Notes: generated by a model from the letters alone, not told the origin. Shown: positions 48,041 to 60,612, numbered from the stretch's first letter. The stretch: 64,000 nucleotides of DNA from Hymenopus coronatus (GCA_030762935.1 CM060886.1:34581509-34645508); one strand, 5' to 3'. Made by a program: numbers and translations.

Positions 48041-48207
48041 TGTTAGGGGATCCTCGTACCAACCAGAATCCGGCTCTGCTTTCCTTTGGAATACTGTTCT
48101 TCCGCTGGCACAATGTCGTTGCCAAACGTGTACAGGCCCAACATCCGGACTGGCCTGATGAAGAGGTGTTTCAGCGCGCACGTCGGATAGTCATCGCTAC
48201 TTTGCAA
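48041..48207 (+). CDS. Duox: Duox exon 4: peroxidase-homology domain, conserved Arg segment
   Basis: The acceptor is gtgttttttcag at 48040. The donor is the slightly unusual CAA|gtcagt at 48208. It enters in phase 1, completing Leu, and leaves in phase 0 after a Gln codon. It encodes LLGDPRTNQNPALLSFGILF, then FRWHNVVAKR and DWPDEEVFQRARRIVIATLQ. By comparison with myeloperoxidase (from memory), the catalytic Arg is kept in GDPR, but the Glu and Met that bind heme covalently there are Gln and Asn, as is usual for Duox. A tRNA-derived SINE ends about 130 bases upstream of the exon. Confidence 0.96.
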
Positions 48208-49535
48208 GTCAGTCTTGATTAACCATATAACCATAGGTTTAGTTATAATGAAATAAGCACACTATTTATAATGCAAAAGGAAATACTTAGGTTAATGTTA
48301 AATCTGCATAGAACATCATGTAAACCACACTTTGAACAAAATAATATTCTTACACTACTTATTTAGTACATACAACACTGTTCATAAACATAGTAGCAGA
48401 AACAGTAGTAAAATGAACATATAGACTGCCAGAACAACCAAAAAGCTAAATTCACCCAACGCTTGATTCAATTGATATTACTCCCAGCTGATATTATTCC
48501 CAGCTGATATTATCACCAATTTTGAGCAGGCAGAACCCTGCAAGTTGTGAGTACTCTGCTCTGTGGCATGCACCAAAGTTAGAACAGCCTATCCACATTT
48601 CTGTAGCCAATTGCTTACATTTCAATGATGGTTTAAACTATTATTTTTATCTAAAGCATGATCATACCAATTTTCCCTCCTTTCTCTTATCTTTTTATAT
48701 AAGTTAAAAATATTCAGATATTAAAATATTTCAACTACTCTTTTCTTAGTTCCTTAAGGATTTACACAAAATTTTCCCTTTTTTATTATAAGCTTCCTTC
48801 ACTACTATCTGTTTGATTTCTTATCAAACTATTTTCCTCCTCTACTAGTTTATGACATATCAGTAGGTACTTTTCCTCCCATTCCTATTACGATTCTTCA
48901 TGACATTCTCCATGCAAATATTGAATAAGGTGGGTGATAAAGGACATTTTGACATGTGTCCTTTTCCTATTCTATTTTTTTCTGTTGTTGCCTTTCTCTA
49001 ACCTGTTTCTGCTTGATTTTCTATGCATAGACATGTCTTGATTAATTATTCTCTATACATAGACCATTTAAGAGCATTATCTATTTCCAGTAGATACCAT
49101 TCTTCAGAGCTTACATAAGTTTCTTCAAGTCCAAAGTTTTACAGTGCGTTATCCAGATTCAGAAATGTCACATTTCTCTAAGCAATTGTCAGTAAATAAT
49201 AGGAATTCAATCACCTCCCTTTTGCCTTCTTCCTCAGCTGAACTGTGACTAAAATAATTCATTTAAATATCCACTTAAATAAAGCATACTTCCTTTAATG
49301 TCCCTTGGGCTCATAGTAGTCCTATAAAGTAAAGTTTAACTCCTTATTACCATTTTACTGCTATTTTCTGATGATATGATAATTGTTGTCTGCATATATC
49401 ACTTATATAAGTACTATCCTGAACCTTTAAATATCTTAATGGAACTTCATTATTATTTTTATTATCAATCCTTAAGTTAACATTTATTATCATTTAAATG
49501 TCGTGTATTGTAAAATAGCACTTCATCATTTTCTA
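48208..49535. other. Unassigned AT-rich intron
   Basis: No recognised repeat between Duox exon 4 and the SINE at 49536. Confidence 0.5.
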
Positions 49536-49787
49536 GGGGCCGCGCCGTGGCCGAGTGGTTAGACCACAAGCCTCTCACCTAGTCGGCCGGGGTTCGATCC
49601 CAAGCGACCGCATGTGAGATTTGTGGTGGACAAAGCGGCGCTGGGGCGGGTTTTCTCCGGGTACTCCGGTTTCCCCCGCCATCGCATTCCACCGGTGCTC
49701 CATCATCATTCATGTATCATCAGTGTCACCGCCTGCGATGCCATTAGTAGTTAAAGCGGGCGTTAAACACTACCAAAAAAAAAAAAA
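49536..49787 (+). mobile_element. tRNA-derived SINE, family S-C (best copy)
   Basis: Head gccgcgccgtggccgagtgg, B-box ggggttcgatccc near 49590, body to aaacactacc and an A tail at 49774-49787. It is the only recognised mobile element in the 2-kb intron before Duox exon 5. Confidence 0.95.
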
Positions 49788-50258
49788 TTCATTTTCTATT
49801 TGTCGCTAATTGAGAACATAACATTTACTTAGTTTACGAGCTCATAAATGTATCACCAAATTTTTACTTTAATAAAATGTGTGAACTATGTGCTTTGCCT
49901 ATTTGATGGTGTTGCCTTCTAATCTGATTTTCTATTCATCTGTTTTCTGTGCTTGAACTACCTAAAAATGCAAAGATTCCAAAGTATTTTAGAATTCAAT
50001 AGAAGTTTGATTTTACTTATTTTTCACATTTGTCAGGCTTTCTGCTTAAAGATTTATATCATTTTGCTTTAAAACTAAGAAAATGAACTTCTTTTGTCTA
50101 TTAAAAGAACTTCTTCTGTCAAAATTCACTGCAAATTTGTAATAACTATGCTAAAGTGTATGTACAGGTTTCAGCTGCAAGCATAAATTGTGTATCCCAA
50201 ATTTCTATAACTCCAAAATTTTCCTGTTTAAATTATTTCCACTTATTTTTTATTTCAG

Positions 50259-50495
50259 AACATCATAGTGTATGAATATCTGCCAGCCTTTATGGGTGAG
50301 GGTTTACCACGATATGAAGGCTATAAACCAGATGTTCATCCTGGAGTAAGTCATGTGTTCCAGAGCGCTGCTTTCCGATTTGGCCATACTCTCATTCCTC
50401 CAGGTTTATATCGACGTGATGGCAAATGTAACTTCCGTAAAACTCCAATGGGATACCATGCTCTTCGCCTCTGTTCCACATGGTGGGATTCCAAT
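50259..50495 (+). CDS. Duox: Duox exon 5: proximal heme-histidine segment
   Basis: The acceptor is tttatttcag at 50258 and the donor is gtaagt at 50496. It is phase 0 at both ends and holds 79 codons. It encodes NIIVYEYLPAFMG, GYKPDVHPGVSHVFQSAAF and then RFGHTLIPPGLYRR, ending CSTWWDSN. In animal heme peroxidases the His of the R-(F/Y)-G-H-T motif is the proximal heme ligand, and it is present here. The domain can therefore still be expected to have the proximal side of a heme pocket even though the distal histidine is gone. Confidence 0.97.
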
Positions 50496-51344
50496 GTAAG
50501 TTGCTATGCGATAAAAGTGAAAGTGTAAATCAATTTCATTCAAGATTAAAGTCAAAAGGTAGGTAGGTATATTGTGAAAGGTCTCGGCAGTACCTAATTT
50601 TTTATTCCATCTTCTTACATGTGTAACAGATTTTAACCATTGAAAGCTGTAATAATTCTCTCTATTATAAGTAGTTTGTTTAATAAATAATTTAATTTCA
50701 TAATTGCATAAATTATGTAAAGTTAATTTAAACCTATATTTCTATCAATGATATGTGTTATTGTTTCTTTAGTATGTATTATACGCATACAGTCATGTGT
50801 ATACAACAGTGTCTTAGTTATTTAATATACTCTTTCTTTATGATTACATTTATGGCTACTAATTTGATAGGTACCTTTTTTGTTTACAAAATGTATGTAA
50901 GATTATCTTAGTCAGTTATTGAGAATGTTACAAAAATGAAATTGTCAGAACTATTAATTTCAGGTCCTTCTCTGGACACCAATAAAAAATAAAAAGTTTT
51001 CTTTTTTCTTCCACCCCCCCACTATCATAGTGATGAATCATTATCCATAAAAACTTCAATGAAGTCACTGTGCTATAAAATTACTCTTCATACTACTCAC
51101 TTTACATACAATTTTTTTATTCCATAGGTCATTTTATTCAAAACACTCTTGGGCTTCAATATTGACACACTTTCATAAAAACATACTCCTCAATATCACT
51201 GAAGGTTGATACTGGCACCTTCAAATGGAAGTTATTAGCATTCTATAGATTATTTCTACATGAACAAACACTTTTGCGAGTACTTTTGTCTTTGAACTAC
51301 ATACATTTTAGCACATTATTTAGTTATGTTTATGCTCTATCTAG
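50496..51344. other. Duox intron, nothing recognised
   Basis: AT-rich, without a recognisable repeat or RNA gene. Confidence 0.6.
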
Positions 51345-51541
51345 GATGTATTGGCAGACAGCACTGTGGAAGAACTACTTCTGGGGATGGCATCACAAAT
51401 TGCTGAACGAGAGGACACAGTGCTATGCTCAGATGTCCGTGACAAACTGTTTGGTCCAATGGAATTCTCTCGTCGTGACCTTGGTGCACTCAACATCATG
51501 CGAGGTCGTGACAATGGCTTGCCTGATTACAACACTGTTAG
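51345..51541 (+). CDS. Duox: Duox exon 6: conserved peroxidase core
   Basis: The acceptor is ctctatctag at 51344 and the donor is gtgagt at 51542. It enters in phase 0 and leaves in phase 2 (two bases of an Arg codon). The peptide runs [20 protein letters not shown], then [20 protein letters not shown] and [18 protein letters not shown]. The last segment is one of the strongest signatures of the animal peroxidase fold. The length matches the insect family with no insertion or deletion that I can see. Confidence 0.97.
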
Positions 51542-53324
51542 GTGAGTTCACATTAAATTTAACAATTGATAAAGAGCTTAATCTATACAAATAATGTTAT
51601 TCGCAGAATGAAATTTACTTGTCTCCAAGCTAAAAGACACACAGAGCCTTTATGTTTATTTTCCATGCTTCATATTTACTCACATATACCATCAGTATAC
51701 AGTATAATACAGCTTATAACAGTGTAATACTTAAAATACATAATACAAATTTAAAGATACCTTAATTGATGCATAAACAAGACATTTGTGACGAAGATTT
51801 TCTTTTACATATCTACCTAACCTGATATTAAAATCCTTAAAAGTTGCATAAACTATTACTGGCAAGTAATTACTAAGTGATGTTTGTGTTACAAAAGCTG
51901 ACTCAAATTCTTTTGATTTAATTTTAATCACATCACTGTTGCAAGCTTAGATATTTGCAAGATTTCATATTATTATTGTTAAATTTAAACATAAAAACTA
52001 ATTGGGGGGGGGGCATTTAATCTGTAATTATGCTTATTTGCATGTGTTTATATAGATGGTTTTTAGAAGAAAACTGCCAATTATTACAATGTTGGGATTT
52101 CCTTCAAATTGTAAAGATTTCTTTCTTGATTAGAACTAATAGCAAATACAGTATTTTATAAAGAGGCGGGGGGACAAAAATTACTAACCTGCAAAAAATT
52201 AAAACTTTTTAACACTTGCAAATGAGTCACAGCCATAATTTGCCTAGAGATGTAAGAGTTATCATTTGAAACTCTGTAATTTTTGGGTTATGAGGTATTT
52301 TCTGTTTAGTGTGTCTGCATACATATACTGATTCCTACTTAGTAGATTTTGCAACATTTTTATTCCCAAGGCTTAACATACTTTGTATTTAGAATTTTGG
52401 AAACAATGTGAAATTAAAAACATGGTTGTATAATACAAAAGCAAGCCTTCTTGGAACACTAACAAAGTAATACACATCTTCATCACCAGATATGAATATC
52501 ATATGATCTTGAAAAGTCCATTTAATTATGATTCAGGTGTTGCATCTGTCAAAAATTCTCAACATTTACTTAAATTTAGTAAAGAAAATGTGCACTTTAA
52601 TTTTAAAACAATTCTCATAAGTAGCACAATAAGCCTTGAACTTGGTAAATTTAACATTGTCTTGTATGTACAGGGATTTTAATCTCCCCTTAAACTGCTG
52701 GGGAAAAGCAGCTGTTGCTCATTACCACATTCTTTATAATGTCTTATATGGGTGGAAACAGAGGATACTATAACATGGTACTCCTTGGACTACATCAGCT
52801 GTTATTTCATTTCAAGTTAGTTATGTCTTTTGCTACCATCTGGAATTATGAGGACACAATATTTACAGTAATGGGTTTATACACACTGAGGTATTACAAA
52901 GATCACTGTTTTAATTGTAAATTATGATGCTCTCATTATTTACTAGCTCATTGAAATTAAACATTTATTATATTTCAGGCCATGAAAAAATTATATCGAA
53001 AAATATGTTTTTTGTTGATATGTTTTACTTTTATACATATTGCAAAGATTTGATTTTGTATTCTTTTAACTTTGTATAATTGTAACTTATTTGTCAGTAT
53101 CATATTATGTAAATATGATAATACGGTTGCAACAAATAAATATAAAATCACAAAATGTGTGTGAAACCAGGTTTCTTCTGCAATTGCTGTTTGCAGGCAA
53201 AATGCAAAAATATGACTGTATAAAAAAAACAAAACACTTATTTAACATCTTTTTTATTTCAGGCCATGAAGGGCAGAAAGACATAATGAATTGTCAATCT
53301 AATGTATTTTTTCCATTGAAACAG
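51542..53324. other. Duox intron, nothing firm recognised
   Basis: AT-rich. A stretch near 52668 (DFNLPLNCWG) slightly recalls a LINE endonuclease motif but is too short to call. Confidence 0.5.
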
Positions 53325-53573
53325 GGCATATTTTCGTCTGCCACGTATCAAAGAATGGACACAAATAAATCCATCTTTATTCAAGAAGAAGCCTGATCTG
53401 CTGCGTTTGATTGCTGGTGTATATCAAAATCGTCTGGATAATATAGATCTCTATGTTGGTGGAATGTTGGAATCGCAAGATGGGCCAGGAGAGCTATTCA
53501 GAGCAATTATTCGTGAGCAATTCACTCGAATTCGTGATGCTGATCGCTTCTGGTTTGAAAATGCTGAGAGTGG
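53325..53573 (+). CDS. Duox: Duox exon 7: C-terminal part of peroxidase-homology domain
   Basis: The acceptor is cattgaaacag at 53324 and the donor is gtaagt at 53574. It enters in phase 2, completing Arg, and leaves in phase 2 (two bases of Gly). The peptide includes AYFRLPRIKEW, LDNIDLYVGGMLES and EQFTRIRDADRFWFENAESG. The VGGMLE and DADRFWFEN motifs correspond to the conserved end of the peroxidase fold. Confidence 0.97.
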
Positions 53574-55592
53574 GTAAGTTAAAATTTGCTTCACGTGAAA
53601 AGCTTTCAACTGTTTAACATCTTTCTTTTTAACTTATTATCAATCTCCATGGGAATTAGATATTTATAATAAACAAAATAGAGAGTGCAATTTCTGGAGT
53701 CATTTTCCATGTTTTTTTTTTTTTTTTTCTTTTTTTATTTCTCTCATGGAAGACTTGAGTACATCTTATCTGCCATCATTTCCTAAAGATCACTAGTTAA
53801 AGCATTTTATTTTACACATTCAGAATTTTCAGTAGAAAACATTTATTTGCACTTCTTAGAAAAAAATAGCATCAAAGCAATATATGTGTTTACAGTTCTA
53901 TTTTTAATTATTCATTAAATGAAAACGTTGTCCTTTGTCACTCCTATTGCCAACAACTAAAAAGTAAATGTGTACTAAAAGTATCTATATTATTACAAGG
54001 AGTCAAACTGCCTCAAGTGATTAAGAGAGGTTATAAATATAATTACAAATCTAAACAACACTGGTTTTCTCATAGTCATAATATAGGTAAATTGTATCTC
54101 CTTCTCTGTCCTACTTTTCTATGATAAATATACAGTCCAAACATGTATGTCCTTTTCAGAATCACACTACTCCTCCGACAAAAATAAGCACTCTTCAGTT
54201 GTTTTCAGTCTTTGTGTAATGATCTTAGCATGTATTTTACAAGCAGTAATTAATGGCCATATTCCCCTATAACTGAGATGTGTATTTAATTAGATTTGTT
54301 CTGAGTTGGAATTAGTAATACTGGAACATCACTAAAAGGGAATTTTATCTGGACATTGTGCACTTCATTTTCAGTAGTCTCCAACCACAGGGTGTTTGGA
54401 CCCCTCCCCAATTCTTAGTTTGAAGCTTCTACTACTATTCAAATTACTATTTTGGAGTCATATTTTGAATTCTGCACCTCTATTGGAAAGGCATGCTTTA
54501 TAACAAAATTTGTTGGCTACACGATCAAAGAACCATTATCACATCGAAGTTGGAGCTGCAATTTTATAATGAAAATACATTGAAAACTAACACACGCTGT
54601 TTCAGCTTTCTCTCCCATTGGATTCCTAACCAGCAGAAGAAATAATAAAGTTTTAAGTTGTAATGGCTGACCTCATGTTTGTCTTCTGCCCAACGATCAG
54701 CTGCCTTGTGGTATGCCAAGTGCTAATAATACACTCTGCCCACACTGAGACTATAAGCATCTGTGAAAAATTATAAAAAGTTTTGTTCAATAATTAATAC
54801 CAATACATGCCAGGAATTAGATATTATTAGTGAATCTCTAATTTGTAATAATTTTTTTCTTGTCAAAATTGACAGCTGAGATATCCATACTCTTATTTTA
54901 TATCTACTTCACTTAAAAATACCAGCTCAACCTTTAGCATCAATGTGACAATGGCTCTTTGTGAATTGTACCTTTCTTTTTCCCCCCCTTTTCTTTCTTT
55001 TCCATATCAACAAATTTGAATGTTTTTTCTTTGTCCTATTTAAGCAAAGTATAATAGAAATTATAAACAGTAAAGATAAATTGCTATTATGATAAAAGCT
55101 AATATATACAGTGAACCTATCATGGTGTACAAGCTTGGACATCTATTACTAACACTTGCTCCACTACTTTTAGTGCTGGTGACTGGATGTGTTTCGACAA
55201 TAAAATTTACTGTAAGAACATACATTTTTTGCCGCACTTGACTTTAGGAAAATTTAGGAAGCTTCCTCCACCCTCCCCACATTTTCACCTGACCATATAT
55301 CTCTCGGTGGTTTTTGAAGTGTTTGGCTTTGATGTCAAAGTTGTCTTCTGACTACATTACAAGCATTGTACAGGATAAGTCTATTGGCAGAAATACCAAT
55401 TTGGAACCTTTGGGCATGGCTCCTCTCCTTACAGAGAAGGTGCCATCTATGTCATCTTCATCAAAGAAGTTGCAGCCTTTACTCTTTACCCTGAGCAAAG
55501 GCTCTTCTTCAGAAGCTTTCTAGTTCTCCTTGGTGATAAGATGCCACTGGTGATAAGATACCTGTCAAACAGATAAGCAGGCTGATTGTTCG
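53574..55592. other. Duox intron, unassigned part
   Basis: AT-rich, with a poly-T tract near 53710-53729. Bases 55300-55560 may be flanking sequence of the Penelope-like element that follows. Confidence 0.5.
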
Positions 55593-55644
55593 ATTGAAAA
55601 TTAGTTGAGTCGATTTTGTAACTCTACATCACTTACCTACTTTT

Positions 55645-56968
55645 AAGTATTGTATTGTATTTATTTTCATCCATAGAAACACGATACATGTTATATAGGA
55701 CACGTCAATTAAGATATAAGAAAAAATAACATTTTATCAAACTAGATTAAAATACAAGATTAAGACACAGAAATATAAGATTTAACAAATTTTAAATATA
55801 AAAGAAAATAATATACAGAATTGAGTCATAAAGACAAGTTTTACAAATTGTACAATTTACACAGTTCCTGATGTATAAATTCATCCACACTATAAAAGTT
55901 ATTATCCATTAAGAATTTAAACAAAACTTTTTTGAATTTTAGCTGGGATTCAATGTTCTTTATATATTGGGGTAGTTTGTTGTATAAATGTAGACCAGCA
56001 TATGTGAAGCTATTTTCATACAGTTTGGTTCTATGCTAATTTACAAATAAATTTTTCTTTGTTCTGGTGTTATGTGTATGAACTTCAGCATTTGTTTTGA
56101 AGGTCTTTAAGTTTTCTTTTGTATAGTTTAGTGTTTCATAAATAAACATGTATGGTAAAGGTAAAATTTTAAATTTTTAAAATATGGTTTACAACTGGTT
56201 TTATTTGCGACATTAGCCATAATTCTTATCACTTTCTTATGCATCCTGAAGACCTTAATACTGTTTTTAGAATTTCCCCAAAAGATAATACCGTATACTA
56301 ATAGACTATGAAAGTATGCAAAATAAACTACTTTAAGAATATGCAGACTGGACATAAATTTGACCGACCTTACTAAGAAGCATATCTTACTAAGTCTTTC
56401 AGTCAGACTGTCTATATGTAATTCCCAACTTAAATGTTCATCTAATAACAAACCCAAGAATTTATTAGATTTTACATACTTTATTTCATCTTGGCCCAGT
56501 TTAATTTTTGGATATATAACATTTTTATTAAGTTTATTATGGAAGCTTAGAGCTGCTGTTTTTGCACTAAACCATTTTTGAATATGCTCTAGAGCATTAC
56601 ATATTTGATGATTCTCATTTGTCCCAGTTATAAAGATGCTTGTATCATCTGCAAAAAGTGTTACATTCACATTTATCAAACTATTTACATTATCAGCTAG
56701 GTCATTTATGTACAATATAATAATAATGGCCCAAGAACAGATCCTTGAGGTACGCCATATTTTATATTTTGAAAATCAGAGAGGTCTTTTTTAATTTTAT
56801 TTGTTTTACTGTCAAAATATTCAATTTCTACAGATTGTTTCCTATTTTCGAGATATGATTTAAACCAATTTAAAGCTAATCCTCTCACACCATACACAGA
56901 TAATTTCTCAAGTAAAAGCAAATGATCCACTATGTCGAACGCTTTTGTTAGATCTAGAAATAGACTTA
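55645..56968 (-). pseudogene. CR1/Jockey-like LINE, reverse transcriptase (5'-truncated)
   Basis: On the minus strand the frame reads [20 protein letters not shown], then [13 protein letters not shown]. After a one-base shift near 56710 it continues [21 protein letters not shown] (catalytic ADD), NKFLGLLLDEHLSWELHIDS and FRMHKKVIRIMANVANKTSC. These are the palm, active site and thumb of a non-LTR reverse transcriptase, which copies its RNA at a nicked target. The 3' tail ends in AATAC units near 55645-55660. It is inserted in the Penelope-like element. The catalytic residues remain but truncation and the frameshift make it inactive. Confidence 0.93.
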
Positions 56969-57048
56969 ATAGAGTAGGTCGCCTGGTGGGATTTCAAAAT
57001 TGAAAATGCTGTTCTTGTTTTTCCAAATATATATGTTTTCCCAAACTT

Positions 57049-57279
57049 TTAATTCTGTCTTTCTTGTGATTTTTTTAGTATTTTTGGGCTTCTATTTATG
57101 GTATGTTTCTCTTTCGAAAAATGCCAGGCTACTGCAGAGTTGTCTTCTTGTTTGAGCTTAATATTTCTGTGGTGTTCTTTTGCTCTTGTTTTTATGTTTC
57201 CTTTTGTTTGGCCAATGTAGATTTTTTCACAGTCATTGCAGCTGAGCTGATCTGATATATTCCAGGTTTGTTTTCTTAT
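57049..57279 (-). pseudogene. GIY-YIG endonuclease of a Penelope-like element
   Basis: The minus strand reads NKPGIYQIS in one frame and, after a one-base shift, CNDCEKIYIGQTKGNIKTRA then KEHHRNIKLKQEDNSAVAWH and a stop at 57049-57051. The GIY and YIG motifs, the CxxC knuckle between them and the following R and H residues are those of the endonuclease of Penelope-like elements. The frameshift between GIY and YIG breaks the gene. Confidence 0.88.
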
Positions 57280-57599
57280 GGGATATCATTTTTAATTTAG
57301 AATTTCAAATGTTTTTTATGGAGTAATTGTTTTTTGGGGCTAGAATGATGTATCATTTGAAGATTCTCTGGAATTTGTAGAAAGCTGTAGGGTGGTATGT
57401 AAACTTCTGTAGATCTTCTTTTCTTTTTGGTTTTGAGTGAGTGTACTGACATCTTTAATTCTCTTCCTATTTTTGGCCTTATTAACTTTTTGTGGTAAGT
57501 GATGTAGTGTTACAAAATCGACTCAACTAATTTTCAATTGTTAAAACACATCACTGTCACAAAGTCCACCAAAAATCAGTAATAAGACTGATTGTTGCT

Positions 57600-57762
57600 A
57601 AGGCTGGTGATTGGAGTTGCTACATCGCAATACCTTATACCAAAGAGTTAACAAGACCTTAACACTATCAGTTAACATGAAATAGATAGAAGGATCCTTT
57701 AAACAAATAGTTTGTGAACAATGGATAGAGAAAGACATATCAAGTGACAGATAAGATCTTTT
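57600..57762 (-). repeat. Rep-1 fragment 21 (old)
   Basis: The TCTGATGTG-end part only. It reads aacatgaaatagatagaagg, then gatagagaaagacatatcaa and gataagatctttttt. It is the only Rep-1 sequence found after 47 kb and lies 170 bases before Duox exon 8. Confidence 0.75.
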
Positions 57763-57931
57763 TTTTAAATATGTTGTCAATATGTTACAAAGTAATAGAT
57801 AAAAATATATTTAAAAAATGCAAAAGTGCAGAGCAGATGTGTTTTAGAAAGCGTGCAGGAACTTGATTGCACAGTATTTTCTTGTATGCGCCTGAATGTC
57901 TATTAATAACTAATGTTTCTATTAATTTTAG

Positions 57932-58133
57932 GATATTCACTGAGAAAGAAATAGAAGAAATTCGGCGCATTAGAATGTGGGATGTTATTGTAAACAGCAC
58001 TGATATTAAACCTAATGAAATCCAAAAGCATGTTTACTTTTGGATGAAGAGTGACCCATGTCCACAGCCAATTCAGCTCAATACTAGCCTTTTGGAGCCC
58101 TGCAAATATCTCAAGGGATTTGATTATTTTGAG
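57932..58133 (+). CDS. Duox: Duox exon 8: end of peroxidase-homology domain, juxtamembrane
   Basis: The acceptor is attaattttag at 57931 and the donor is gtattc at 58134. It enters in phase 2, completing Gly, and leaves in phase 0 after GAG. It encodes IFTEKEIEEIRRIRMWDVIV, then an NST sequon, DPCPQPIQLNTS (a second sequon) and LLEPCKYLKGFDYFE. The paired cysteines just before the membrane are typical of Duox. The intron before it holds a Penelope-like element and a LINE; the one after it holds a 1.8-kb inverted-repeat element. Confidence 0.96.
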
Positions 58134-58817
58134 GTATTCATTTATATTATTTTTAGTACATTTAAGTCATTTTATTTTTTATTTTATTTTGTCTTTTGCA
58201 TTGAATGATGGGTCTTTTTTCTATTGTTACAATACCAACAATGAAGTTCACCAATCACTGCAAAAGAGAACTTAAATACATTAGTGTTTCTTTTTTTCCC
58301 CATTGCAGACGACTATTCCATTCAGAGTAATAGGTTCTTAGAAAGTATGTAGAAGGAGTTCTAAAACAGGTTTTTTTATGTTTATTTCCTTTTGTTTCTA
58401 AAATGCATTAATAAATTAACCCTACAGATACACAATGCATCTATTCAAAATGATCTTGGGAACAACAGAGGTGAAAAGTAACTTCTCAGCTTTATGATTG
58501 AAAAAAACATTCTTAGAAAATGGTTATCAACTTATCAGTGTCTACAAGGCTTGCAACATCTTCTGACAGCCATATATACATTAAACTAGGCATGCTTTAT
58601 ATTGACAAAAAAAAAATTATCCCCCAACTAACCAGTGTTCTTTTTATTGTCCCTCCATTATCACTTTTATAATAACATTCTTCCTATTCTTGGAAGTCGC
58701 CCTCTTGTCTCCTTGATGACAGCATTCAAATGCGGTCTTCAGGAACTTATCTTTGTCCATAATGTTCATCTCATACCAATTAATTGTTTCGTTAAAATGT
58801 TATAATACAAAGAGTGC
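58134..58817. other. Duox intron, nothing recognised
   Basis: AT-rich sequence before the inverted-repeat element. Confidence 0.5.
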
Positions 58818-60612
58818 CCCAGAATTTGACTGCACAAATTGACAGGATTGTAGAGGGGTCCTAGATAAATAGTTTGAGATAGGGAACCTATTGTCCCTTT
58901 CGCCAAATGTCAAAGTAATGACATATTTTCTGGTTTGCACATCATTGACCAAAAATTAAAAGAATGTGGACATTTAAGTCCTATTTTCATTCAGAATGTC
59001 TAGTTAATATGCCAGTAGTCAAAGCAATGCAGTATTGGTGCACAATCAGTAAAATATTTTATATTATTGAACCTGTAACTTTGATAAAATTTGTAGTTCT
59101 TTGAGGGTGTGCATGCCACTGTTAACAGTTTGGAAGATTTCAGATCATATTTAGTTAGCTAGAGCTGTCCATGAGTGAGTCGATATAACTCTGGTCATCA
59201 AGTTCAATAATAAAGGTCACACCAGTCTCTGAAGTTTCCATTTTTAAGTTATTTTAATTTTATTGTTTTTCTCAAAGAATAGACCATTAGAGCAGCACTA
59301 ATACATTTAGTTTACATCTCTGAATTCAAAATGATAAACTCACCAGTACAAATTAATGATTTTAGCCATGGAATAAAAAAATCTGGTCCATTAACCAGCA
59401 TTTGAACAGCGGTATTTTGATCTTATCTGATTGAATTTGATACATTTTTCGTAGGTCGGTATTATGCCATTTTAACCACTTGAGTTGTGGTCATGCGAGG
59501 CTGTGCTTCTGAAAATCTTATATAATGTCTACATGCGATTACTGTGAGAACCATGAATTCTTAAACATTGTATTCATATTGTAAAGATATACACGTTAAG
59601 TGTATGAAAATAAATTGTTTCAACAAGATGCAAAATAGAGATCACGCAGACTAACATACTATGATAATCTAATCCAATTAGTGCTCATGGCTTTTTACTG
59701 GAACATGCTACCATTGTTGAATCAGATGAAAAATTACTGACAGGAACTTTAGCTTCTTGTGATGCGGTTCACAACAATTCTGGAAATTTTAATAGGGTGC
59801 AAGGTTCATAAGTGCAATCTCTGCACATCGTAAAGTTCCTCCATTGACCTGTTGTATTTTGTGTTTCGGATATTGTACTATTTCTCAAAGTTTTTTTCTA
59901 TTTGTCTTTCATGCAGAGATGAAAAGTAGAATTCACATTACTGACTGTACGTAGTTCTTAATTGGCTTTATGCAAGTACTCGTTTTACAACAAAGATAGT
60001 TGTTTATTTTATTTCATTTGAAGCTCATTTGACACAATAATAATATTGATTTGTTAATTGAAATCTGTGCCTACAATTGTACTGTTCATAACACATTAAT
60101 ATGTGATACACTGTATTTTAGTTACTCCTTCGAAGGGTATGGAGAAGTGTACCCCTTCAGGTGTTAAATGCAATTATTATTGAAACATTCTCCATTACAC
60201 CTACGTTGTATGAGCAACACAACACCTAGATGCTAATCGTTCATTACATTTATTTTATTTGTCAGTACGAATAAATCATATGAGTAACACAACAAAATAT
60301 GAACAGCTCATTATAAAATTGAAAAAGGAGACAACATAAAAATAAATGTATTTATGTAGGCTTGAACCCTCAATTCCCTCAACATCTGCAGGCAATACCC
60401 TTAGGCTAACCTTAGCTAAATAATGCCAATATATCTATGCTCTCTGAAATCCAGGTGCTCATGTCACTATCTGCTGGGGTTTGATCAGTTGCATGCTAAT
60501 CTTTAATACATTTTATGTTGTAGCAAAGAAATTAGAACCCATAGCTGATAGGTTCCTTATCTCAAACTGTTTATCTTTTAACCCTCTACAATTTGTGCGG
60601 TCAAATTCTGGG
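58818..60612. mobile_element. 1.8-kb element with long inverted repeats, family unknown
   Basis: The ends are imperfect inverted repeats of about 65-75 bases: left cccagaatttgactgcacaa, right (inverted) cccagaatttgaccgcacaa, both continuing to agtttgagata and ggaacctat. The interior shows no transposase. No clear target duplication was found. Probably an old non-autonomous DNA transposon. Confidence 0.8.

Larger units (their letters stand above)
55593..57538 (-). mobile_element. Penelope-like element carrying a nested LINE
   Basis: Two inverted arms of 45 bases with one mismatch (55593-55637 and 57494-57538; core ttagttgagtcgattttgta) bracket a block. Its right part encodes, on the minus strand, a GIY-YIG endonuclease (see 57049-57279). 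GIY-YIG fused to reverse transcriptase is the hallmark of Penelope-like retroelements, whose terminal repeats are often inverted. The reverse transcriptase itself is not recognisable here. Confidence 0.75.

Noticed and set aside
52668..52740. LINE endonuclease motif (DFNLPLNCWG)
   Set aside because: Only about ten residues resemble the motif and nothing around it supports a LINE.
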